Shown: piece after piece, positions 8,196 to 16,929 of the stretch
Layout of the letters: each line of letters begins with the position of its first letter
Position numbering within the stretch: the stretch's first letter is position 1
Assembly (NCBI GenBank): GCA_016716565.1
Contig: JADJWC010000004.1
Location: forward strand, 62,001-126,000
DNA length: 64,000 bases
Reading direction: 5' to 3'
Source: a bacterium
Lineage (GTDB): Bacteria > Bacteroidota > Ignavibacteria > Ignavibacteriales > Ignavibacteriaceae
The notes under the pieces: generated by a model
What the model was told of the DNA's origin: nothing
What the model saw: the letters and a program-made list of their open reading frames with translations, nothing else
Databases searched by the model: none
Made by a program: the position numbers and the translations under genes

Positions 8196-9769
8196 TAAAA
8201 TTATTTTTTAACCTTTTTCTTTTCCTAATCGTTGTTGAGGTTTCAGCTCAGGTCAAGCCTGAAACATTTGAACTTCCCGGTGACCAAAATTATTTTTCCA
8301 AAATTACTTCTTCAAATCCCACAAGCAACAGCATTCTTGATATTGTTACAATCGGTGATGAAGTTTGGCTCGGAACCAGCAGAGGTGTGAGTGTTTCATT
8401 TGACAGAGGAATTAATTGGACAAACTTTTATGGAACTTCACCATTCGGTGATGATAACGTCTCCGCTTTAGCATATAACAAATACGATGGTTCAATTTGG
8501 GCTGCAACTGCTACTTCTGTTCCTGGTCCCGGTGGCGGAAATGTACCGAAAGGAACAGGATTGAAATTTACAACAGATGGTGGTTCAACCTGGACAGCTC
8601 TTCCGCAGCCTGTAGATCATCCTGATTCATCAGTGGTAATTTTCGGACAAAATGTATTAAATGTTCTCCCGATAACTGTCGCAGAACAAAATCTGACTTA
8701 TGATATTGCATTCACTCCAAATGCAGTTTGGATTACATCTTTTGCTGGTGGAACAAGAAGAAGCACAGATATGGGACAAACCTGGCAAAGAATTATTCTT
8801 CCTACCGATAGTTTGAATTCTATTTCTCCCTCGGATATACTTTCTGAAAGAGATAAATGTATTTCACCAACAGCTGGAAATTTCTGCAGTACAGGCTGGC
8901 TGAATTACAGAGCATTTTCAGTTGTTGCGGCTAATGATTCAACGGTTTATGTTGGAACTGCAAATGGTATTAATAAAACTACAAATGCTTCCGCACAAAA
9001 TCCTTCATGGATAAAATTAAATCACCAAAATCAAAATCAACCAATCAGCGGAAATTTTATTACTGCTCTTGGATTTAATCATTATAACAACAGCATTTGG
9101 GCTTCTTCCTGGAAAGCTGAGGATCCGAATGAGTTTTATGCGATAAGTTTTTCAACGAACGGCGGAAATAATTGGAAGACATCTCTGAATGAGGAACGTG
9201 GTCATAATTTTGGATTTAAGAATGGGGATGTAATCGCTTTAACAGATAATGGAGCTTTCAGATCTTTGAGCCAGGGCAGAACCTGGATTCTTCCAAATAA
9301 TATTGTGGATAAAGAATCGGGTGTAGAGTTAACAACCAGCATCTTTTACAGTGCTGCCTCCGATGATGAGTTTGTTTGGCTTGGTTCAAATGACGGACTT
9401 GCAAGAATCATTGAAACAAGTGCATATAATGGAGATTGGAAGGTTTATTTTGCTTCGCAGCCACTGAAATCAAATTCTGAAACCTATGCTTATCCAAATC
9501 CGTTTTCTCCAAGACAGGAACAGCTTAAGATAAAGTATAGCACTGGTGGAGCAGAAGCTGATGTAACGATAAGAATTTTTGATTTCGGGATGAACTATAT
9601 AAGAACAATTATACAAAATGCACCGCGTAACAGAGATCTTGAGGGCGCTCCTGAATTCTGGGATGGACGAGATGATAATGGAAACTATCTGCCGAATGGA
9701 GTTTATTTTTATCGTATCGACATAAATGATGACGAACCATTATTCGGAAAAATAATTTATATGCAATGA
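8192..9769 (+). CDS. Secreted beta-propeller (BNR-type) protein with FlgD-like C-terminal domain
   Basis: A 525-residue protein with a signal peptide ending VSAQ. It contains BNR/sortilin-type blades with Ser/Asn-x-Asp-x-Gly-x-x-Trp patterns (FDRGINWTNF, TTDGGSTWTAL, STDMGQTWQRI, STNGGNNWKTS, SQGRTWILP). The C-terminus YPNPFSP...IRIFDFG...NGVYFYRIDI...IIYMQ is a FlgD-Ig-like tail related to T9SS sorting domains. Such proteins are usually secreted and surface bound. It overlaps both neighbours by four bases and sits directly before a PorV/PorQ-like gene, so it may work with that outer-membrane protein. Confidence 0.82.
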   Translation: MIKLFFNLFLFLIVVEVSAQVKPETFELPGDQNYFSKITSSNPTSNSILDIVTIGDEVWLGTSRGVSVSFDRGINWTNFYGTSPFGDDNVSALAYNKYDGSIWAATATSVPGPGGGNVPKGTGLKFTTDGGSTWTALPQPVDHPDSSVVIFGQNVLNVLPITVAEQNLTYDIAFTPNAVWITSFAGGTRRSTDMGQTWQRIILPTDSLNSISPSDILSERDKCISPTAGNFCSTGWLNYRAFSVVAANDSTVYVGTANGINKTTNASAQNPSWIKLNHQNQNQPISGNFITALGFNHYNNSIWASSWKAEDPNEFYAISFSTNGGNNWKTSLNEERGHNFGFKNGDVIALTDNGAFRSLSQGRTWILPNNIVDKESGVELTTSIFYSAASDDEFVWLGSNDGLARIIETSAYNGDWKVYFASQPLKSNSETYAYPNPFSPRQEQLKIKYSTGGAEADVTIRIFDFGMNYIRTIIQNAPRNRDLEGAPEFWDGRDDNGNYLPNGVYFYRIDINDDEPLFGKIIYMQ

Positions 9770-10770
9770 TGAAGAATTATTTTTTCATATCACTATTAGT
9801 TTTTTCTTCACTGATATTTGCTCAGCCGAAATTCAGTGAAATGTCAGTTAGCCCCGGAGCTTTCAGCAGAATTGGTTTTGGTGCAAGAGGAATCGGAATG
9901 GGAAATGCGATGTCATCAATTACTGAAGGCGAGTTGGTTTCTTATTATAATCCCGCGATAACGCCTTTCCAGGAAAACAATTCTTTCCAGGCAGGTTATT
10001 CATTTCTTACTCTGGACAGAGCATTAAATTTTTTCAACTACACAAGAAGATTTGATTTTTACTCATCAAAGGATACAGTTACAGAAACACGCAAACCGAG
10101 AACCACAGCAGGTATCAGTGTTGGTGTAATCAATTCCGGCGTCAGTAATATTGATGGAAGAGATAATAACGGGTTGCCGACTGGTGAACTCTCAACATCA
10201 GAGAATCAATTTTTTATTGGACTTGCTGCAAGAATTTCTGAAAAAATATCAATCGGAATTTCAACTAAATTTTTCTACTACAATCTTTACGAAGAAGTAA
10301 GCTCAACCAGCATTGGTTTGGACATCGGTGCTTTGTACAGAATCAATGAAAATTTTAATATCTCCTTCGTAGTTGCAGATTTGATGAGTAAATACGAATG
10401 GGACACTTCACCAATTTACCAGCAGGATGGATTAAATACGGAAGATAAATTTCCGAATCTCCGCAAACTTGGTGTGAGCTACAGAAATAAAGAACTCGGT
10501 TTGCTGGGATCAATAGAATTTGAAAACAGTTCAGTAAAAACGAATATCCTCAGAGCCGGAGTTGAATATAACATCTACGATCGATTTTATATTCGCGGCG
10601 GAGTCGACCAGTTTAATGCAAGCAATACTGATTGGCCTGTTAAACCATCATTTGGTTTTTCATTCTTTCAGCCGTTCAGTAATTTAGTAGTAGGTGTTGA
10701 TTATGCTTTTCAGATTGAACAATATTCAAGTGCTGACAGGCATATCGTAAGCGTTAATTTTAATTTTTAG
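9766..10770 (+). CDS. PorV/PorQ-family outer-membrane protein (copy 1)
   Basis: A 334-residue protein with a signal peptide (ends LIFAQ) and the family opening SRIGFGARGIGMGNAMSSI followed by YYNPA. The rest alternates like a FadL-type beta-barrel, ending in a strand with terminal Phe (VSVNFNF). PorV is the outer-membrane shuttle that carries T9SS cargo from the translocon to the attachment complex; PorQ has a related role. Which role this one has cannot be told. The ATG overlaps the propeller gene by four bases. Confidence 0.85.
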   Translation: MMKNYFFISLLVFSSLIFAQPKFSEMSVSPGAFSRIGFGARGIGMGNAMSSITEGELVSYYNPAITPFQENNSFQAGYSFLTLDRALNFFNYTRRFDFYSSKDTVTETRKPRTTAGISVGVINSGVSNIDGRDNNGLPTGELSTSENQFFIGLAARISEKISIGISTKFFYYNLYEEVSSTSIGLDIGALYRINENFNISFVVADLMSKYEWDTSPIYQQDGLNTEDKFPNLRKLGVSYRNKELGLLGSIEFENSSVKTNILRAGVEYNIYDRFYIRGGVDQFNASNTDWPVKPSFGFSFFQPFSNLVVGVDYAFQIEQYSSADRHIVSVNFNF

Positions 10771-10779
10771 AAAAAGACT

Positions 10780-10875
10780 GTCATTCTGAGGAGTCCGGAG
10801 ATTTCCGGACGACGAAAGAATCTTTAGTTCATTTTTGAGATTGCTTCATCCGGCAATCGCCGGATTCACAATGAC
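10780..10875. repeat. Intergenic palindromic repeat (GTCATT...AATGAC)
   Basis: The stretch begins GTCATTCTGA and ends CACAATGAC, so its ends are inverted. Inside are two hairpins: GTCCGGA/TCCGGAC and TCCGGC/GCCGGA. The word GTCATTCTGA is the reverse complement of TCAGAATGAC, which occurs inside two T9SS genes near 44200 and 46675, so it belongs to the same dispersed family. It lies between the two PorV-like genes and may act as an attenuator or simply be a mobile miniature element. Confidence 0.65.
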
Positions 10876-10891
10876 TTCAATAAACGAATAA

Positions 10892-11791
10892 ATGATGAAA
10901 AAAATAGTTACAATAATATTAGCTGTTACGACAATTTCTCTGGCACAATCAGCCGGCAGCAGTGGTTTATCATTCCTGAAATTTGGTTTTGGTGCAAGGA
11001 ATATTGCAATGGGTGATGTAGGTGCAGTTGCTTCAAATGATTTATCAGCGTTATTTTATAATCCATCACGATTGGTTTCATTTGATCATAATGAAGCAAT
11101 GTTTATGCATAACGAATGGATCCAGGACATAAGGAGTGAAGTCGGCGGAATTAAATGGAATATGTTCAGTCTTCCCTGGGCGGTTGGATTTAATGTAACC
11201 ACAGTGGATGATATTGAAGTCAGGGAGCGTCCGGGTGATCCTATCACAACATTCAATGCTAATTATTTTTTCGGAAGTTTATCTTCTGGATTTAATGTTG
11301 TTGATGATCTGGATTTTGGACTCACCGTCAAATATCTTTATGAAAGCTTGCTTAGTGATGAGTCTACCGGTTTTGGATTCGATTTTGGATTAAATTACAA
11401 AACCCCAATCGAGGGTTTGACTGCGTCAACTGTAATTAGGAATATCGGTTCAATGAGTGAACTAAGAGTCGAAAAAACTAAACTACCGACAGAATTTCGT
11501 TTGGGCGGTGCGTACAATTTTAATCACGAAAGCTCAAAGACTGATTTCGTTTTAGCTGCTGAATTCCAAAAATATCTTGATACTGATGATATTCATTTAA
11601 TCGGTGGTACGGAGATAATGTATAACAAGACATTTGCATTGCGTCTTGGTTATCAGTCCGGGTATGAATCAAGAGGATTTACAGGCGGACTCGGAATTTC
11701 CTGGGGAAGTCTCAGGCTAGATTATGCCTATATGCCTTTCTCTCTTGGATTAGGAAACGCAAACCTGTTTTCTATTCAATTTAAATTTTAA
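10892..11791 (+). CDS. PorV/PorQ-family outer-membrane protein (copy 2)
   Basis: A 299-residue paralog of the preceding PorV-like protein. It has a signal peptide (MKKIVTIILAVTTISLAQ), the family opening FLKFGFGARNIAMGDVGA, ALFYNPS, and a barrel-like body ending LFSIQFKF. It is separated from copy 1 by a palindromic repeat. Its stop overlaps the stop of the convergent minus-strand gene by four bases. Two linked paralogs next to secreted propellers suggest cargo-specific partners of the T9SS. Confidence 0.85.
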   Translation: MMKKIVTIILAVTTISLAQSAGSSGLSFLKFGFGARNIAMGDVGAVASNDLSALFYNPSRLVSFDHNEAMFMHNEWIQDIRSEVGGIKWNMFSLPWAVGFNVTTVDDIEVRERPGDPITTFNANYFFGSLSSGFNVVDDLDFGLTVKYLYESLLSDESTGFGFDFGLNYKTPIEGLTASTVIRNIGSMSELRVEKTKLPTEFRLGGAYNFNHESSKTDFVLAAEFQKYLDTDDIHLIGGTEIMYNKTFALRLGYQSGYESRGFTGGLGISWGSLRLDYAYMPFSLGLGNANLFSIQFKF

Positions 11792-12261
11792 CTCTTCTTC
11801 TCAAGCACTTCCAGTATTGTTACTGTGTGCTGGATAGTTACATCCAGGTACCTGTTCTCCGTAATATAAATCTGAAACGAATATTTACTTCCCTTTGCTG
11901 TAAACGTTTCAATCGGAATAATCTTCACATCATCTAGATCTTTTTCATATTGCTTTAATATGTTCCAGAGCGTTTTGAAAACCTGACCTGAATTGGTTTT
12001 AGTTGTTGTTCCCCAATCCTTGATAATTGATACAGCAATTTCATCTTTGAACTTTACAATACCGACAGGGGAGTCATTCTTATCTGATATATAGAAAGTC
12101 CCATCATCTTCCTCAACAACATTGAAACCTGATTTTAAATTCTCCCAAACTTCCATCATAGTCATTCCAAGTTTAACATCGTATCCGCGCAGATTTATTG
12201 TTTCGTCCTGTGCAATAATGCTGATGGTTAAAATAATAAAAACGAAAAAGGTTTTCATCAA
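11788..12261 (-). CDS. Small exported protein, unknown function
   Basis: A 157-residue protein with a signal peptide (MMKTFFVFIILTISIIAQ, cut after Ala-Gln). The mature part is rich in charged and beta-forming residues (YDVKLGMTMMEVWENL, YISDKNDSPVGIVKF, YLDVTIQHTVTILEVL). The segment LGMTMMEVWENLKSGF recalls small periplasmic proteins with an SmpA/OmlA-like start, but the match is weak. No catalytic motif is seen. It is convergent with the PorV-like gene. Confidence 0.6.
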   Translation of the reverse strand: MMKTFFVFIILTISIIAQDETINLRGYDVKLGMTMMEVWENLKSGFNVVEEDDGTFYISDKNDSPVGIVKFKDEIAVSIIKDWGTTTKTNSGQVFKTLWNILKQYEKDLDDVKIIPIETFTAKGSKYSFQIYITENRYLDVTIQHTVTILEVLEKKS

Positions 12262-12348
12262 ATCTCCTAATTGAAAATTTTGTTTATTGAAAATTAACGA
12301 AGTGCAATAATTCGGCCAAAGATTTTGCCGCTTAAAATTCCAGATAGT

Positions 12349-14523
12349 CTATTTTAGCAGCATCATCTTCTTTGTCTCGATGTAAACTTGCCCTGAACCT
12401 GTTGAAGTATTTCCGACTCTTAGTTGATAGAAATAAATTCCGGAAGATGGGAGATATTTGATGGATGATGTGTTAAACTCGACTTCATAAGTTCCGGGCT
12501 GTTTTTCTTCATTAACCAGCGTAGCAATTTCATTTCCCAAAACATCATAAACTTTCAGGGTTACAAAACGAATGTCATTCCGGACTTGATCCGGAATCTG
12601 AAATTTTATTTTCGACGAAGGATTAAACGGATTGGGGAAGTTTTGGGACAAGGAATAGTAAATTTTGAGTGGATTCGAATCTTGTTGTGAAGTAATTATT
12701 TGATTTTCACTTCTTGCTACACCACCAAAAACGGTCCCACAATACATAAAATAATTTGAATCAATAGCTAATGAACGAACATAAGTGTCAGTTAACCCAG
12801 TACTAATTTCATCCCATCTCTCGCCATGGTCGCGTGAGAGGAACACACCACCAAATGCTCCAGCAAAGATTTTATCTTCTGAGTCAATTTCCAAAGAAAG
12901 AACATCAAGTTTAGTTAATCCATTATTAATTTGAACCCAGCTTTCACCATCATCAGTAGATCTGAAGACTCCTGTGACTACAGTTCCAGCAAAAATATAT
13001 CCTAATGAATTTATTTCTAAAGCTCTTATATCGTACGGATAGAGTAATCCGTTATTTTTCGGAGACCAAGATTCACCATTATCCGAAGAATAAAATATAC
13101 CTTCATTTGTGGTTCCAGCAAATAAATGATCATGATTATTGATTGTTAATGCTTGAATAGCTGAGTTTGAGGTTCCACTCAGATGTAATTCAGTCCAATT
13201 TGTTCCATTGTTTGTAGATCGAAAAATATAGGCATCTGCACCTCCGGCAAATATATACCCCAGCGCATTGCAGGTAAAAGAATAAATATAAGGCACTGTT
13301 ATACCAGTATTAACTTCAATCCAATTATTTCCATTATTTGTTGAACGAAATATTCCACCTCCGGCACCAGCACCTGCAAAAATATGCCCGTAAGTATTTG
13401 CTCCGAGTGATTGAACCCAGGGGTAGGTTAAGCCATTGTTTGCTTGGATCCAGTTTTCACCCCCATCACTTGACCGATAAACACCACCGAAAGTGCCTGC
13501 AAAAATATATTCATCAGAGTTGATCACCAGAGAGGTAAGGTATGTTCCTGTTATACCTTCATTAATTTGTGACCAACTATCTCCATAATTTGTTGAAATG
13601 AATATACCATCTCCAAATTTGGTTCCAGCATAAATATATCCATTTGTATCACTTGTTAATGAAAGTACGTAAGGATGGTCTAAACCATTGTTTACTTCTT
13701 CCCAGGTTTCTCCATTATCTGTAGAGCGATAAACACCATAATTAGTCCCGGCGAAAATATAACTGTTCAATGCGACTTTTATGGAAATAATATATGGTTG
13801 ATTAAGTCCCGATGTCAAGTGGATCCAACTTTCACCATTGTCGGTTGAACGATATATACTGTTTCCATACGTACCTGCAAAAACATGACCATTTGAATTA
13901 ATAGCTAGCGATCTGACATCGGCATAAGGTAAACCGATATTTAATTGTATCCAATTAGCTCCGTTATTTGTTGATCGAAAAATACCAGACGATGATGTTC
14001 CGGCGAATATATGATCACTCTGATTTATAGCTAGGACCTGAGCATTTGTAGATAATCCGGTATTAGCAAGTGTCCAACTATCGCCATTATTCGTTGAACG
14101 GAAAACACCGGGACTTGAAGTTGCAATATAAAGGTGGTTATTTGAATTTATCGCTATAGCTTTTACTAAAGCATTTGAAGGTAATCCGTTGTTTATTGCA
14201 ATCCAATTCTCTCCATTGTCAGAGGATCGAAAGACCCCGTCTCCATTAAATCCGATAAAGATTATGTTGTCAGAATTTATAACTAAACCACGAGCATAAG
14301 TCATTGGTAATTCATTATTAATCTGATCCCAATCTTCGCCATTATTGGTTGAACGGTAAGTCCCTGCATAATCCGTTCCAGCAAAAATGTAGCCATTGGA
14401 ATTAATGGCAATTGCTCTTACATCACCTCCATAAGGTCCATTTGTCTGCTGCCAAAAGTTTTGGGCAGATAAAGAAGGGATTAAGGAGAAAATAAAACAG
14501 TAGATATATTTCAAAGTCTTCAT
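12349..14523 (-). CDS. T9SS cargo: secreted beta-propeller (BNR/sortilin-like)
   Basis: A 724-residue protein with a signal peptide (ends SLSAQ) and about a dozen near-identical blades, each containing a string like GYIFAGT...GVYRSTDNGENW, spaced about 43 residues. It ends in a T9SS type A sorting domain (SQNFPNPFNPSSKIKF ... KVYDVLGNEIATLV ... SSGIYFYQL ... TKKMMLLK). Such proteins are exported by Sec and then T9SS and anchored or released at the surface. Oddity: the sorting domain contains PDQVRND, coded by a palindromic repeat that is absent from paralogs. The start overlaps the next upstream gene stop by four bases. Confidence 0.88.
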   Translation of the reverse strand: MKTLKYIYCFIFSLIPSLSAQNFWQQTNGPYGGDVRAIAINSNGYIFAGTDYAGTYRSTNNGEDWDQINNELPMTYARGLVINSDNIIFIGFNGDGVFRSSDNGENWIAINNGLPSNALVKAIAINSNNHLYIATSSPGVFRSTNNGDSWTLANTGLSTNAQVLAINQSDHIFAGTSSSGIFRSTNNGANWIQLNIGLPYADVRSLAINSNGHVFAGTYGNSIYRSTDNGESWIHLTSGLNQPYIISIKVALNSYIFAGTNYGVYRSTDNGETWEEVNNGLDHPYVLSLTSDTNGYIYAGTKFGDGIFISTNYGDSWSQINEGITGTYLTSLVINSDEYIFAGTFGGVYRSSDGGENWIQANNGLTYPWVQSLGANTYGHIFAGAGAGGGIFRSTNNGNNWIEVNTGITVPYIYSFTCNALGYIFAGGADAYIFRSTNNGTNWTELHLSGTSNSAIQALTINNHDHLFAGTTNEGIFYSSDNGESWSPKNNGLLYPYDIRALEINSLGYIFAGTVVTGVFRSTDDGESWVQINNGLTKLDVLSLEIDSEDKIFAGAFGGVFLSRDHGERWDEISTGLTDTYVRSLAIDSNYFMYCGTVFGGVARSENQIITSQQDSNPLKIYYSLSQNFPNPFNPSSKIKFQIPDQVRNDIRFVTLKVYDVLGNEIATLVNEEKQPGTYEVEFNTSSIKYLPSSGIYFYQLRVGNTSTGSGQVYIETKKMMLLK
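12574..12597. repeat. Palindromic repeat inside the sorting-domain coding sequence
   Basis: ATTCCGGA, a five-base loop, then TCCGGAAT, preceded by GTC. It is read in frame as PDQVRND in the minus-strand protein and adds about five residues relative to the paralogs at 14520 and 16930. The GTCATTC edge matches the intergenic elements at 10780 and 19128. Confidence 0.6.
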
Positions 14524-16883
14524 TTTATTAATACCATCTTTTTTGTTTCAATGAAAGAACCAGCGCGAAGTTGGTAGAAGTAAATTCCGGAAGATGGGAG
14601 ATGTTTGATGGATGATGTGTTAAACTCAACTTCATAAGTACCGGATTGCTTTTCTTCGTTAACCAAAGTTGCAATTTCATTCCCTAAAATGTCATAAACT
14701 TTCAACGTGACAAATTGCGTACTGCTTACTGCATACTGAATACTGGTTACTGGATTAAAAGGGTTGGGGTAGTTTTGAGAGAGACTGAATTCAAATACTC
14801 CATTGACGTTTACTCTCAAATCATCTAAGTATTGAAATGTTCCTAGATAATCTATCTGTTTTAATCTGTAAAAATATTCACCTCGTTCAAGATGATTATC
14901 TGTGTATGTATAATCATGATATTCTGTAGTTGTTCCATTTCCTTCAACATATCCTATAGTATAAAATTCCTGATCTTCTGTCTTTCTTTCAATCTCAAAA
15001 ATGTGATTATTTAATTCTGTAGCGGTTGACCAATTAAGTACAACCTCATTGCCTTTTGAGACAGCTGTAAAAGAAATTAATTCTACTGGAACTGGTGGTC
15101 CTTGACCGCCGTTGGTTGTAAGAACTATCACCCCATCATCACCAGCAGTGAAAACTATATTACTGTCAACTATACAAACATTTTTAAGACCAATATATGG
15201 CGAATTGAATTGAGGTGTCCAAGAAAATCCCCCATTGGTTGTTCGATAAATATATCCATATTGACCACACGACCAACCTTTACGTGTATTTACAAAGTTT
15301 ACATCATATAATTCGTAATAAGGATCATCGTAGATGGTATTCCAATTATTCCCACCGTCATTTGATCTGAGAATAATTCCATTTTTTGCCAACGCGAAGC
15401 CAGTATCCTGATTACAAAACTGAATCTTTAAAATATTACTGGTTATATTTGAATTTTGCTGAAACCAATTCAGCCCTCCATCGAGTGATTTGATAATCAA
15501 GCCATTATCACCTGCAATCCAACCGATACTAGTATTAATAAATTGAACAGAATTTAGATTGTTAGAAAATCCAGAAGTGAAGATATTCCAAGTCTCTCCA
15601 GTGTTGCTTGATTTTAATATCACTCCATTATCGCCAGCAATCCATCCAACATTATTATCAAGAAACTGAACTGAATTCAAGTTTATATTAACTCCGGAAT
15701 TTTTCTCAATCCAGTTAAGATAATTATCGGTTGATTTAATGATAACCCCACTATTACCAACAGCTATGGCAGTTGATTGATTGAAAGTGTACACTGAATT
15801 TAAATCTTGCAATGTATTTGTAATCCCTGAGAACCAAGAGTCATTATTTTTTTTGATTATTGTGCCGCTATCACCTACAGCAACACCTCGTGTTAAACTA
15901 TACATATCAATCGAATTTAAATTATTAAATTCTGTAAGCATCATTTCAGTCCACGTTTCTCCAATATCAGTTGTTTTGAATAATTTACTATATCTTCCAG
16001 CGATGTAACCGGTCGAATCATTAACAAATGAAATTCCGTCAAACCATGATGCTCCAGGAATTGAGATTGAAGTCCAGATGTTTCCGCCATTTGTAGTTTT
16101 AAGAAGCTTACTATTACCAGTTACGAATCCCAAACTGTCTGAAATAAAACACAATTTATATACAGAAGGAATACTTGCTACTGTAGTAGTCCATGTTTCA
16201 CCACCATCGGTTGAATGCAGTAAATTATTTGGATATGCGGTAGCCCAGCCAATATTTTGATTTAAAAAATATACATCCCAAATTCTATTATTTACTCCTG
16301 TTTGTTTTTCTATCCACGTACTACCACCATCAGTACTTTTATATAACTTTCCCCAACCTGAAGTCCAGCCGATGTTTGGATCGATAAAATAAACTGCTAA
16401 TAAATCGACAGGGAGTGATATTACATAATCCCAGTAACTAATATCAGTAATGATTTTAAAAATATTACCATCATCTCCAACAGCCCAGCCATGATTGTTA
16501 TCCAAAAGGAAAACATCCTTAACTGCAGCATAAGCGTATGGCAAGTGATACCCTTCTTCCCAATTAAATCCTCCATCATTAGTATAATAAATAAAGCCAG
16601 GACCATATAAATAATATTGACCTATTGCTACACCGTTATTTTCATCTAAAAATTTTATAGATAATAATTCATTCCCAAAAACTCTACTTATGTTAAACCA
16701 AGATTTTCCCTCGTTATTAGTCATTGCGAAAAGGGCTTCTCCACTGAGGAATCCTTTTTGCTCTGAAATAAAATCTATAGAATAAAAATCGTTCTGCTGG
16801 AAATTATGTATGACATTCCATTGTGCTGGAATTTGAATGTAAGATAAAATGGTTATAAATATTGAAATGAATAATTTATTCAT
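14520..16883 (-). CDS. T9SS cargo: secreted YCF48-type beta-propeller
   Basis: A 787-residue protein with a signal peptide (ends IQIPAQ). Repeats have the YCF48/HCF136 pattern: FLDNNVGWIAGDNGVIL KSSNTGETW and many variants, about 40 residues apart, forming one or two propellers. A linker resembling fibronectin type III (VELISFTAVSKGNEVVLNWS ... YFYRLKQIDY) leads to the T9SS sorting domain (SQNYPNPFNPVTSIQY ... KVYDILGNEIATLV ... TKKMVLIK). Its role is surface binding of unknown kind. It overlaps the downstream gene by four bases, so the two cargo proteins are co-translated. Confidence 0.88.
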   Translation of the reverse strand: MNKLFISIFITILSYIQIPAQWNVIHNFQQNDFYSIDFISEQKGFLSGEALFAMTNNEGKSWFNISRVFGNELLSIKFLDENNGVAIGQYYLYGPGFIYYTNDGGFNWEEGYHLPYAYAAVKDVFLLDNNHGWAVGDDGNIFKIITDISYWDYVISLPVDLLAVYFIDPNIGWTSGWGKLYKSTDGGSTWIEKQTGVNNRIWDVYFLNQNIGWATAYPNNLLHSTDGGETWTTTVASIPSVYKLCFISDSLGFVTGNSKLLKTTNGGNIWTSISIPGASWFDGISFVNDSTGYIAGRYSKLFKTTDIGETWTEMMLTEFNNLNSIDMYSLTRGVAVGDSGTIIKKNNDSWFSGITNTLQDLNSVYTFNQSTAIAVGNSGVIIKSTDNYLNWIEKNSGVNINLNSVQFLDNNVGWIAGDNGVILKSSNTGETWNIFTSGFSNNLNSVQFINTSIGWIAGDNGLIIKSLDGGLNWFQQNSNITSNILKIQFCNQDTGFALAKNGIILRSNDGGNNWNTIYDDPYYELYDVNFVNTRKGWSCGQYGYIYRTTNGGFSWTPQFNSPYIGLKNVCIVDSNIVFTAGDDGVIVLTTNGGQGPPVPVELISFTAVSKGNEVVLNWSTATELNNHIFEIERKTEDQEFYTIGYVEGNGTTTEYHDYTYTDNHLERGEYFYRLKQIDYLGTFQYLDDLRVNVNGVFEFSLSQNYPNPFNPVTSIQYAVSSTQFVTLKVYDILGNEIATLVNEEKQSGTYEVEFNTSSIKHLPSSGIYFYQLRAGSFIETKKMVLIK
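14721..14752 (-). repeat. 7-bp period CAGT minisatellite in a sorting domain
   Basis: ACTG (CAGT on the coding strand) starts at 14721, 14728, 14735, 14742 and 14749, a perfect seven-base spacing over five copies. It codes the variable SIQYAVSST part of the sorting domain. Equivalent arrays occur at the same domain position in other cargo genes. Confidence 0.75.
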
Positions 16884-16929
16884 AATTAGCTCTGCTCTTA
16901 AAATTTATAAATTTAGTTTGCATTATTTG

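Noticed and set aside
12700..14450. Regular repeats about 130 bases apart resembling a CRISPR or satellite array
   Set aside because: The period equals one propeller blade, the frame is open throughout and the units are not identical; it is protein repeat structure.
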